From an uncultured Clostridium sp. (GTDB taxonomy: Bacteria; Bacillota; Clostridia; Lachnospirales; Lachnospiraceae): a stretch of 16,188 nucleotides of DNA. Shown here one piece after another: positions 7,660 to 14,679 of the stretch (its first letter is position 1; the number at the start of each line of letters is the position of its first letter). The stretch spans positions 1-16,188 of the forward strand of contig USBM01000020.1 of assembly GCA_900552885.1 (NCBI GenBank), in the 5' to 3' direction. The translations under genes were made by a program, and so were the position numbers. The notes beneath the pieces were generated by a model that was not told where the DNA came from, ran no database searches, and saw only the letters and a program-made list of their open reading frames with translations.

Positions 7660-9397
7660 GATTACGAATTATCTCAAGGAATATAAGAAGGAGAGTATTA
7701 TTGCTCCTATATTTAAGATGTTAGAGGCAAGCTTTGAATTGTTTGTACCGCTTGTTATGGCAGACATTATTGATACGGGTATTAAGAATGCAGATAACGC
7801 ATATATCCTGCGTATGGGTGCAGTGCTGGTATTGCTGGGTGTGATCGGACTGACATGTTCGATTACGGCACAGTATTTTGCAGCGAAGGCATCCGTTGGG
7901 TTTGGAAAAAGTGTGCGTAAAGATCTGTTTGCACATATTAATGCGCTGTCTTATACGGAGTTAGATACAGCAGGAACCTCTACATTGATCACGCGTATGA
8001 CAAATGATATTAACCAGATGCAGTCCGGTGTCAATATGTTCTTACGACTCTTTTTACGGTCGCCATTTATTGTAGTGGGTGCTATGATCATGGCGTTTAC
8101 CGTAGATGTGAAAGCTGCTCTTGTGTTTGTTCTGGCAATCCCGTTATTGTCGATTGTTGTATTTGGAATTATGTTATATACGATTCCGTTGTATCAAAAG
8201 GTACAAAAGGCGCTTGATAAAGTACTCTTAATGACAAGAGAGAATCTGGTTGGCGGCAGAGTGATCCGTGCTTTTTGCAGACAGAAGGATGAGGAAGCAG
8301 ATTATCAGCAGGGCAGCGATCATTTAATGCAGATGCAGGTATTTGTTGGTAAGATATCAGCCTTAATGAATCCGGTAACATACATTATTGTGAATGCGGC
8401 AATTATTGCGATTATATGGATTGGTGGCTTGCAGGTAAATGTTGGAAACTTAAGTCAGGGTGAGGTGATCGCACTTGTCAATTATATGTCGCAGATTCTG
8501 GTGGAACTGGTAAAGCTTGCAAATTTGATCATATTGCTGACAAAGGCAGCCGCATGTTCTAAACGTGTTGGAGAAGTCTTCGCTATGCAGCCATCGATTG
8601 TGGAACATCCAACCGGTGTAGATCTTGTTCCGTCTGAGGACAAGGTTGTATTTGATCATGTAACATTTACATATGCGGGAGCGAAAGAGCCGGCATTGAA
8701 AGATATTAATTTTACGGCAAAGAAGGGGCAGACGATTGGAATTATCGGAGGTACCGGATGCGGTAAGTCTACTCTGGTGAACCTGATTCCAAGATTCTAT
8801 GATGTAACGGAAGGTTCTGTGTTAGTTGATAAAGTTGATGTCAGATCCTATTCGTTCCATCAGCTTCGGAATCGGATTGGAGTAGTGCCACAAAAGGCGG
8901 TTCTATTTAATGGAACAATAGCAGATAATATGCGATGGGGAAAAGAGGATGCGACGGAGAAAGAGATGAACCGGGCGATTGCGATTGCACAGGGAACGGA
9001 TGTGATTGCAAGTAAGAAGAATGGGCTAAATGAAATGATTTTACAAGGGGGAAAGAATCTGTCAGGTGGTCAGCGGCAGCGCCTGACAATTGCAAGAGCA
9101 TTGGTAAAAGAACCGGAGATTCTGATCTTGGATGATTCGGCTTCTGCACTTGATTTTGCGACGGATGCGAGACTCCGCAAGGCAATCAGGGAAGAAACCA
9201 AGGGCATGACAGTATTTATCGTGTCACAGAGAGCATCCACCATCAAACAGGCAGATCAGATCATTGTATTAGATGATGGTGCTATGGTAGGCATTGGCAC
9301 GCATGAGGAATTAATGAAGTCGTGTGAGGTATATCGGGAGATTGTACATTCACAGGATGATAATGCGGCAAAGGAGGGAACAGAAGATGGCAAATAA
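7652..9397 (+). CDS. ABC exporter half, degenerate-site subunit
   Basis: Half-transporter of 581 residues: an ABC type I exporter transmembrane domain (about 15-305, six helices) followed by a nucleotide-binding domain (about 332-570). Walker A GGTGCGKST is at 366-374, signature LSGGQ at 470-474, and Walker B ends in D494. The next residue is Asp (D495) instead of catalytic Glu, and the switch histidine is replaced by Gln (Q526 in VSQR). These changes are typical of the non-hydrolysing half of heterodimeric exporters such as TM287/288, BmrCD and LmrCD. The start overlaps the hydrolase stop by 8 bases and has only a weak ribosome site, so translational coupling is likely. The partner is the next gene, overlapped by 11 bases. 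Such exporters move drugs, lipids or peptides; the substrate cannot be told. Confidence 0.95.
   Translation: MYKITNYLKEYKKESIIAPIFKMLEASFELFVPLVMADIIDTGIKNADNAYILRMGAVLVLLGVIGLTCSITAQYFAAKASVGFGKSVRKDLFAHINALSYTELDTAGTSTLITRMTNDINQMQSGVNMFLRLFLRSPFIVVGAMIMAFTVDVKAALVFVLAIPLLSIVVFGIMLYTIPLYQKVQKALDKVLLMTRENLVGGRVIRAFCRQKDEEADYQQGSDHLMQMQVFVGKISALMNPVTYIIVNAAIIAIIWIGGLQVNVGNLSQGEVIALVNYMSQILVELVKLANLIILLTKAAACSKRVGEVFAMQPSIVEHPTGVDLVPSEDKVVFDHVTFTYAGAKEPALKDINFTAKKGQTIGIIGGTGCGKSTLVNLIPRFYDVTEGSVLVDKVDVRSYSFHQLRNRIGVVPQKAVLFNGTIADNMRWGKEDATEKEMNRAIAIAQGTDVIASKKNGLNEMILQGGKNLSGGQRQRLTIARALVKEPEILILDDSASALDFATDARLRKAIREETKGMTVFIVSQRASTIKQADQIIVLDDGAMVGIGTHEELMKSCEVYREIVHSQDDNAAKEGTEDGK
9371..9377 (+). 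promoter_or_regulatory. ribosome site fixing the start of the second ABC gene
   Basis: AAGGAGG at 9371-9377 stands nine bases before the ATG at 9387. An earlier in-frame ATG at 9324 would add 21 residues that lie wholly inside the previous gene and lack such a site, so 9387 is preferred. Confidence 0.8.
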
Positions 9398-11165
9398 AAG
9401 TGAAATGTCCAAAGAAAGTCAGATGAATACGGTAAAGAGAGTTCTTTCTTTTATTAAGCCTTATCAGCATTTTGTATGGTTGTCGCTGTTCTTTGCCTTT
9501 GTTACGGTAGTAACCACGTTATACGCACCGATTGTAACAGGTAATGCGATCGACCTGATCATAGATAAGGGACAGGTGGATTTTGAGGGATTAAAGCCGT
9601 TATTGATCCGATTTGCTACTGTAATTGTAATAACGGCAGTTTCACAGTGGTTGATGAGTTTGTGTAATAATAAGATTACGTATCAGGTAGTAAAAGATAT
9701 CCGGACGGGAGTGTTTGAACGCATAAATCATTTCCCGTTAAAATACATTGATAATAGACAGTATGGAGAAGTAGTATCCCGTGTGATCAATGATGTGGAT
9801 CAATTTTCGGAAGGTCTGTTGATGGGATTTACCCAATTGTTTACAGGAGTGATCACAATCTTAGGTACATTGCTGTTTATGCTTTCTGTTAATATTAAGA
9901 TTACGATCGTGGTCGTGCTGATCACACCGGTTTCGTTGTTTGTAGCTAGCTTTATTGCAAGGAAGACCTATCATATGTTCCGGCTGCAGTCGGAAAGCCG
10001 TGGAGACATGACTGCGTTAGTAGATGAGATGATCGGAAATCAGAAGATCGTGCAGGCATTTGGTTATGAAGATGATGCAATGAGAAGATTTGATGCGATT
10101 AACGAGGAATTATCAGGATATAGTCTGCGTGCTATTTTCTTTTCATCTATTACGAATCCTTCTACCCGTTTTGTCAATGGGCTGGTATATGCAGGAGTTG
10201 GTATTGTCGGTGCATTTGTTGCAGTGAACGGCGGAATTACAGTAGGTCAGCTTTCGTGTTTCCTAAGTTATTCCAACCAGTACACAAAGCCGTTTAATGA
10301 GATTTCGGGTGTAGTAACAGAGGTGCAGAATGCCGTTGCCTGTGCAGCGAGAGTATTTGAATTGCTGGATGAACCGGTAGAACAACCGGATGCGGATGAT
10401 TGTAAAGTACTCACCAGGAAAGAAGCAGAAGAAGACAGCAATATTACTTTAGAGCATGTAGCATTTGCTTATGATAAAGAAAAGCCGCTTATTAAAGATC
10501 TGAATTTGAAAGTGAAGAAGGGACAGAGAGTTGCAATTGTCGGTCCAACGGGATGTGGAAAGTCAACTTTGATCAATCTGCTAATGCGCTTTTATGATAT
10601 AGATGCAGGAAGCATTGCGTTAAATGGAACCAGTATCTATAAGATTACCAGAGACAGCCTTCGGGGAAATTATGGTATGGTGTTACAGGAAACTTGGTTA
10701 AAGTCAGGAACGATTGCAGAAAACATCGCGTATGGGAAACCGGAGGCAACAAGAGAAGAGGTTATAGAAGCCGCTAAGGCATGTCATGCACATAGTTTTA
10801 TCAAACGTATGCCAAATGGATATGATACTGTGATCGGAGAAGATGGAGGTAATCTGTCGCAAGGACAGAAACAGTTGCTTTGTATTGCAAGGGTTATGTT
10901 AGAAGTTCCACCGATGCTGATCTTAGATGAAGCAACTTCTTCGATTGATACCCGTACAGAGATCAAGGTACAGAATGCATTTGCCAAATTGATGAAAGGA
11001 CGGACCAGTTTTGTGGTGGCACACCGGTTATCTACGATCAAAGAGGCTGATGTGATATTGGTTATGAAGGATGGCGACATTATTGAACAGGGAAATCATG
11101 ACAATTTGCTGAAAAAAGGTGGATTTTATGCTGAACTTTACAATAGTCAGTACAAAGTTTCTTAG
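9387..11165 (+). CDS. ABC exporter half, catalytic-site subunit
   Basis: Half-transporter of 592 residues, partner of the preceding gene. Six transmembrane helices occupy about 25-310; the nucleotide-binding domain runs from about 350. Walker A is GPTGCGKST (386-394), Walker B is followed by catalytic Glu E515 (LILDEATSSID) and the switch histidine H546 (VVAHRLS) is intact. The signature is LSQGQ (490-494), not LSGGQ. In a heterodimer this altered signature would face the degenerate Walker site of the partner, while this subunit's intact Glu/His would face the partner's normal LSGGQ. The two subunits therefore complement as expected for an asymmetric exporter. It is the last gene of the operon. 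No convincing terminator follows, and the next promoter begins 28 bases after its stop. Confidence 0.95.
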   Translation: MANKSEMSKESQMNTVKRVLSFIKPYQHFVWLSLFFAFVTVVTTLYAPIVTGNAIDLIIDKGQVDFEGLKPLLIRFATVIVITAVSQWLMSLCNNKITYQVVKDIRTGVFERINHFPLKYIDNRQYGEVVSRVINDVDQFSEGLLMGFTQLFTGVITILGTLLFMLSVNIKITIVVVLITPVSLFVASFIARKTYHMFRLQSESRGDMTALVDEMIGNQKIVQAFGYEDDAMRRFDAINEELSGYSLRAIFFSSITNPSTRFVNGLVYAGVGIVGAFVAVNGGITVGQLSCFLSYSNQYTKPFNEISGVVTEVQNAVACAARVFELLDEPVEQPDADDCKVLTRKEAEEDSNITLEHVAFAYDKEKPLIKDLNLKVKKGQRVAIVGPTGCGKSTLINLLMRFYDIDAGSIALNGTSIYKITRDSLRGNYGMVLQETWLKSGTIAENIAYGKPEATREEVIEAAKACHAHSFIKRMPNGYDTVIGEDGGNLSQGQKQLLCIARVMLEVPPMLILDEATSSIDTRTEIKVQNAFAKLMKGRTSFVVAHRLSTIKEADVILVMKDGDIIEQGNHDNLLKKGGFYAELYNSQYKVS

Positions 11166-11192
11166 TCAATTCTTAAAAAATTGTGAATAGAC

Positions 11193-11220
11193 TTGCTTTT
11201 TTAAAAAACCATGGTATATT
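11193..11220 (+). promoter_or_regulatory. promoter for LtaS-like gene
   Basis: TATATT (11215-11220) is preceded by an extended -10 TGG (11212-11214). TTGCTT (11193-11198) lies 16 bases upstream as a fair -35. The predicted start near 11227 gives a leader of about 75 bases containing a strong hairpin. Confidence 0.6.
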
Positions 11221-11242
11221 AGCATAGGAAATAGTTTGAACA

Positions 11243-11273
11243 CAGTGCTTTCGGAGGGATACCGAAAGCATTG
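11243..11273 (+). other. strong stem-loop in LtaS-like gene leader
   Basis: CAGTGCTTTCGG (11243-11254) and CCGAAAGCATTG (11262-11273) form a 12-bp stem with one G-U pair around the 7-base loop AGGGATA. No U-tract follows (TTCGTGAAAAGG), so it is not a standard terminator. It sits about 16 bases into the predicted transcript. The stem top and loop contain GGAGGG, which resembles a ribosome site but has no start codon after it. It may stabilise the mRNA 5' end or act as a control element. Confidence 0.6.
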
Positions 11274-11302
11274 TTCGTGAAAAGGTAAGGAAGAAGAGAA
11301 AA

Positions 11303-13762
11303 ATGAAAGATATATGGAATAAAATGAAACATGGATTGGGAGTGTTGAAACAGAAAGCAAAGCAGGTAGGTAATACGGTGGCTAAGCCGTTTCGTCGCTT
11401 TGCAGCAACAAAGGGAATGCAGGCGGTGATCCGGGTGTGCAAGATTCCTTTTGTTTCCTATTTACTATTGGCCTGTGTATTGAATTTTTTCTTAGAAGTA
11501 TTAAGCAGACATTCGTTTTTGAAGGCATTTATATTCATTGGTAAATCACCATTAGTGTTTTTATATAACGCATTTATTATCTTTGTCACGTTGTCACTTG
11601 TGTTGTTTGCCAAGAGAAAGGTGTTTGCAACGGTGTTTGTGTGTGCGATGTGGGTAATTTCTGCATTTGCCAATTGGATTGTATTGTGTTTCAGAACGAC
11701 GCCGTTTTCTGCAATTGATGTGCTGATGATCCGTAATGTTATGACCATGTTGGATAAATATATGGCAAAATGGCAGATGGTACTTAGTGTGATCGGCATT
11801 ATTCTGTTATTGGCATTATTGGTATATTTGTATATTCGGTTGCCGAAGTCAAAGAGTAAGAGAAGACCATTCCGGGCATCTGCATATGTATGTATGAGTT
11901 TTGTGATGATCTGGACATTGACCAAGGTAGCAGTGGATACACAGACGGTATCTGACAATTTTGGAAATCTGGCATATGCATATAATGATTATGGATTTGC
12001 TTATTGTTTCTCGAATAGTATTATTGATGTTGGTATCAGTAAGCCAAAAGATTACAGTGAGGCAACCGTGAAGGCAATTACGGACGCATTGGATTATGAT
12101 AAGTCAGATGTGATCTTTGATACAAAGGAAGAGGCAGAACAGGCATCAGAGGAAGCAAAGACTGCAGATCAGACAGAGAACACCACGGTAACCGGTACAG
12201 ATCTTGATGTGGTAGACCATTCTACAACAGAAAATGATACGGAAGCAGATACACAGGAGGATTCCGAAGGTAGTGCTACGACATCAGAGAACAGTACAGA
12301 GCAGAATGTGTCTGCAGAATCAACAACGGAAACAAATACAACCGTGACAACGGAACGTAGTGACGCAGGAACTGTTACGTACTATACAAATGAGAAAGCA
12401 ACAAAAGAGAATCCGAACATTATTATTATTCAGTTGGAATCTATTTTTGATACCAAATATATGAAAGATTTCTATCCATCAGAGGATCCAATGCCAACTT
12501 TGACTGCATTGAAGGAAAAGTATTCTACGGGATTATTTACTGTTCCGGCGGTAGGGGCGGGAACAGCCAATACAGAGTTTGAAGTACAGACCGGTATGAG
12601 TACACAGTTTTTTGGAGCGGGTGAGTATCCATTTAAGACGGTTATGCGTAGCACAACGTGTGACTCTATGGCATATGATCTGAAACGTTTAGGTTATGCA
12701 ACGGCGGGATTTCATAATAATGATGCGACGTTCTATTCCAGATATATCGATTATGCTAATCTTGGATTTGATAATTTTACAGGTATGGAGCATATGTATG
12801 GTCTGAATAAGACACCACGCGGATGGGCAAAGGATAATATCTTAGATGATCTCATGATACAGCGTATGATGCAGACAGAGGGCAGAGATTATATTACAAC
12901 CATTACAGTACAGGGACATGGAAGATATCCTAAGAAGCATACAGATACAATGACAGGACTTACCTGTTATTTTGGTGGTAAGTATCAGGGAGATACGGAA
13001 AAGGAAGCGGCATGGGAATATTATATTAATATGTGCCGCGAGACTGATATGATGGTTGGAGATCTGATCGAAAAGTTAGAGCGTTTAGATGAGCCGACGG
13101 TAGTATTTATGTATGGCGATCATTTACCAAGTCTGAATTTGGAAGAAGATGACTTAGATGGTATTACATTATATCAGACAGAATGGATCATGTGGGACAA
13201 TATGAATCTGCCGGTGGAACATAAGAATTTTATGGCTTATCAGGCGAGCACCTACATTTTCAACCAATTAGGGATCAAGGGAGGTCTCATGCAGAATTTC
13301 CATACGAGGTATATGAATAGTAATGACCAACAGGGATATCTTGACAAGTTGGAGCTATTGGAATACGATACTTTATATGGTAATGATTATGCATTTGATG
13401 GACATAATCCATTTCCAACCACGGATATGAAGATGGGAATCCGTGATATATCTGTTGATCATTGTGAGATCAAGGGTGATAAGCTATGGATATATGGAGA
13501 TGGATTCAACTTATATTCGCTTGTGTATATTGATGGTAAGTCAGTGGATACAACCTGGCAGGGATCTCGAATTCTCACGGTTCCGATGGAAGAGGTGAAA
13601 GATGGAGAAGAGCTGTATGTAGCACAGGCTGGCGATGATCATGTTGTACTGTCGGTAACGAATACGGTGTCGATCAAGGATGTAGAAACTGTAGATACAA
13701 TGCAGGAGACATCTGAGGAAGCGACAACAGAAATAGCAACCGAATCAACAACAGAGAAATAG
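11303..13762 (+). CDS. LTA synthase-family phosphoglycerol transferase/sulfatase-fold membrane protein
   Basis: Probable cell-envelope enzyme of the LtaS/MdoB type, which transfers phosphoglycerol or a related group from a membrane lipid to an extracellular polymer. The 819-residue protein has a basic cytoplasmic N-terminus, about five membrane helices (roughly 49-68, 84-102, 108-128, 157-178, 192-211), a Thr/Ser/Glu/Asp-rich linker (about 275-355), an extracellular sulfatase-fold domain (about 371-670) and a C-terminal extension. Metal and catalytic residues by motif: E379 in IIQLES, T421 in GAGTANTEFE as nucleophile, H539 in VQGHG, D606 and H607 in YGDH. Residues about 712-790 look like a separate beta-rich, IPT-like module (LWIYGDGFNLYSLVYIDGK), ending in a Thr/Glu-rich tail. 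Classical LtaS is about 650 residues. The ribosome site is AAGGAAG (11287-11293). It has its own promoter and terminator. The substrate polymer is unknown, so no symbol is given. Confidence 0.88.
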   Translation: MKDIWNKMKHGLGVLKQKAKQVGNTVAKPFRRFAATKGMQAVIRVCKIPFVSYLLLACVLNFFLEVLSRHSFLKAFIFIGKSPLVFLYNAFIIFVTLSLVLFAKRKVFATVFVCAMWVISAFANWIVLCFRTTPFSAIDVLMIRNVMTMLDKYMAKWQMVLSVIGIILLLALLVYLYIRLPKSKSKRRPFRASAYVCMSFVMIWTLTKVAVDTQTVSDNFGNLAYAYNDYGFAYCFSNSIIDVGISKPKDYSEATVKAITDALDYDKSDVIFDTKEEAEQASEEAKTADQTENTTVTGTDLDVVDHSTTENDTEADTQEDSEGSATTSENSTEQNVSAESTTETNTTVTTERSDAGTVTYYTNEKATKENPNIIIIQLESIFDTKYMKDFYPSEDPMPTLTALKEKYSTGLFTVPAVGAGTANTEFEVQTGMSTQFFGAGEYPFKTVMRSTTCDSMAYDLKRLGYATAGFHNNDATFYSRYIDYANLGFDNFTGMEHMYGLNKTPRGWAKDNILDDLMIQRMMQTEGRDYITTITVQGHGRYPKKHTDTMTGLTCYFGGKYQGDTEKEAAWEYYINMCRETDMMVGDLIEKLERLDEPTVVFMYGDHLPSLNLEEDDLDGITLYQTEWIMWDNMNLPVEHKNFMAYQASTYIFNQLGIKGGLMQNFHTRYMNSNDQQGYLDKLELLEYDTLYGNDYAFDGHNPFPTTDMKMGIRDISVDHCEIKGDKLWIYGDGFNLYSLVYIDGKSVDTTWQGSRILTVPMEEVKDGEELYVAQAGDDHVVLSVTNTVSIKDVETVDTMQETSEEATTEIATESTTEK

Positions 13763-13771
13763 AGAATGCAC

Positions 13772-13810
13772 GGGACTGTCACATTGGATATTGCGGCAGT
13801 CCCTTTTTCT
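13772..13810 (+). terminator. intrinsic terminator after LtaS-like gene
   Basis: GGGACTGTC (13772-13780) pairs with GGCAGTCCC (13795-13803) over 9 bp, with one G-U pair, around a 14-base loop. TTTTTCT (13804-13810) follows. It starts 10 bases after the stop codon. Confidence 0.88.
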
Positions 13811-13820
13811 ATGATACAAT
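13791..13820 (+). promoter_or_regulatory. possible extended -10 promoter for VanZ-like gene
   Basis: TACAAT (13815-13820) with TGA at 13812-13814 forms an extended -10. The only -35 candidate is TTGCGG (13791-13796), 18 bases upstream and overlapping the right arm of the terminator. The predicted start near 13827 leaves a leader of about ten bases before the ATG at 13837, which is very short. Confidence 0.4.
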
Positions 13821-13836
13821 CTATGGATAAGAGAGA

Positions 13837-14334
13837 ATGAGAAAAGATGGGCAGAGTATGAGAAAAAGAAAGATTATTCGAATTATCAGTCGGATATGTT
13901 TTGGTATTTATATGATTGTGCTGGTGTATTTTTTGTTATTGAGTGATGGATTTGGAAGAATGGATGGACACCGCACATTGCAGTATAATTTAATTCCGTT
14001 TCAGGAGATTAAGAGGTTTGTTGTATACTGGCAGACGATAGGGGCTTACTATTCTATAATTAATCTGGCAGGGAATGTAGTAGCATTTATGCCGTTCGGT
14101 GCGTTGATACGATGGGTGGTGAATCAGAAGACAAGATGGTATCAGGCGGTAGGCTATACTTTTTTATTCAGTCTGAGTGTTGAATTATTGCAATTAGTTG
14201 CCAGGGTAGGTGTGTTTGATGTGGATGATCTGATATTGAACACGCTTGGCGGTTTGTTGGGTTTTTGGATATATTATATTCTTTTACTGATTAATAGAAG
14301 GAGTGAGCAAAATGCTGAAAGAAAGTGCTTATAG
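13837..14334 (+). CDS. VanZ-like membrane protein
   Basis: VanZ-family integral membrane protein, named after a teicoplanin-resistance accessory factor; most chromosomal members have no known substrate. The 165-residue protein has about four helices (roughly 14-35, 73-93, 101-123, 133-153). Family motifs are visible: NLAGNVVAFMPFG (76-88), the SVELLQL segment (114-120, E116 and Q119), and DVDDLILNTLGGLLG (128-142) with acidic D128, D130 and D131. The start is uncertain. ATG 13837 has a weak AAGAGAG site very close to it; ATG 13858, giving MRKRKIIRI, would make a 158-residue protein but also lacks a strong site. It follows the LtaS-like gene's terminator and overlaps the next gene by 23 bases. 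A cell-envelope role fits the neighbour, but that is inference. Confidence 0.85.
   Translation: MRKDGQSMRKRKIIRIISRICFGIYMIVLVYFLLLSDGFGRMDGHRTLQYNLIPFQEIKRFVVYWQTIGAYYSIINLAGNVVAFMPFGALIRWVVNQKTRWYQAVGYTFLFSLSVELLQLVARVGVFDVDDLILNTLGGLLGFWIYYILLLINRRSEQNAERKCL
14296..14303 (+). promoter_or_regulatory. ribosome site fixing the start of the small membrane protein
   Basis: AGAAGGAG (14296-14303), inside the end of the VanZ-like gene, is eight bases before ATG 14312. An in-frame GTG at 14303 overlaps this site itself and is therefore rejected as the start. Confidence 0.75.
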
Positions 14335-14626
14335 TGTGAAGAATGTCAGCGTGGATGCAGTGATTGCCTGTGTGTTAGCAGGGATGTCAATGATCTGCCT
14401 GATCGGGGCGGTTGTCATGTCATATCTGTATGATGGAAAGGGACCGGCTGTGGTTGGTCTGTTAGGAATTGGTGCATTATTACTTGCTGTTACAGGAAGT
14501 GTGTTTACGGTTGCCGCATGGAAATCCCAGGATGGTGGTATGCTAATGAAAAGGGTTGCAGGAATATGTAATATGATTCCAATCCTTTTAGCCATCGTAT
14601 TATATGTTGTTGGATGGGTAATATAG
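14312..14626 (+). CDS. small three-helix membrane protein, unknown
   Basis: A 104-residue protein of unknown function. Three hydrophobic helices lie at about 16-39, 45-69 and 82-103, joined by a short DGKGP turn (41-45) and a hydrophilic KSQDGGMLMKR loop (71-81). The N-terminal 15 residues are polar. It may belong to one of the small Clostridial DUF families (DUF6142 comes to mind from memory, unchecked). It starts inside the VanZ-like gene with a 23-base overlap and a good ribosome site, so the two are probably co-translated. The gene ends in four tandem in-frame stops (TAG TAA TAA TAA, 14624-14635). Confidence 0.75.
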   Translation: MLKESAYSVKNVSVDAVIACVLAGMSMICLIGAVVMSYLYDGKGPAVVGLLGIGALLLAVTGSVFTVAAWKSQDGGMLMKRVAGICNMIPILLAIVLYVVGWVI

Positions 14627-14679
14627 TAATAATAATCAGTAATATAAGTGCGATGCGATAGGAAAGGAAAAGAAAAAGA

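Noticed and set aside
9324..9386. Upstream in-frame start for the second ABC gene
   Set aside because: It would add 21 residues coded inside the preceding gene without a ribosome site; AAGGAGG points to 9387.
11458..11958. 166-codon open frame on the minus strand
   Set aside because: It lies opposite the membrane domain of the LtaS-like gene, whose reading is clear; the product shows no family features.
12200..12360. Thr/Glu-rich coding stretch as a DNA repeat array
   Set aside because: The composition is biased, but no regular repeat unit could be read; it is a disordered protein linker.
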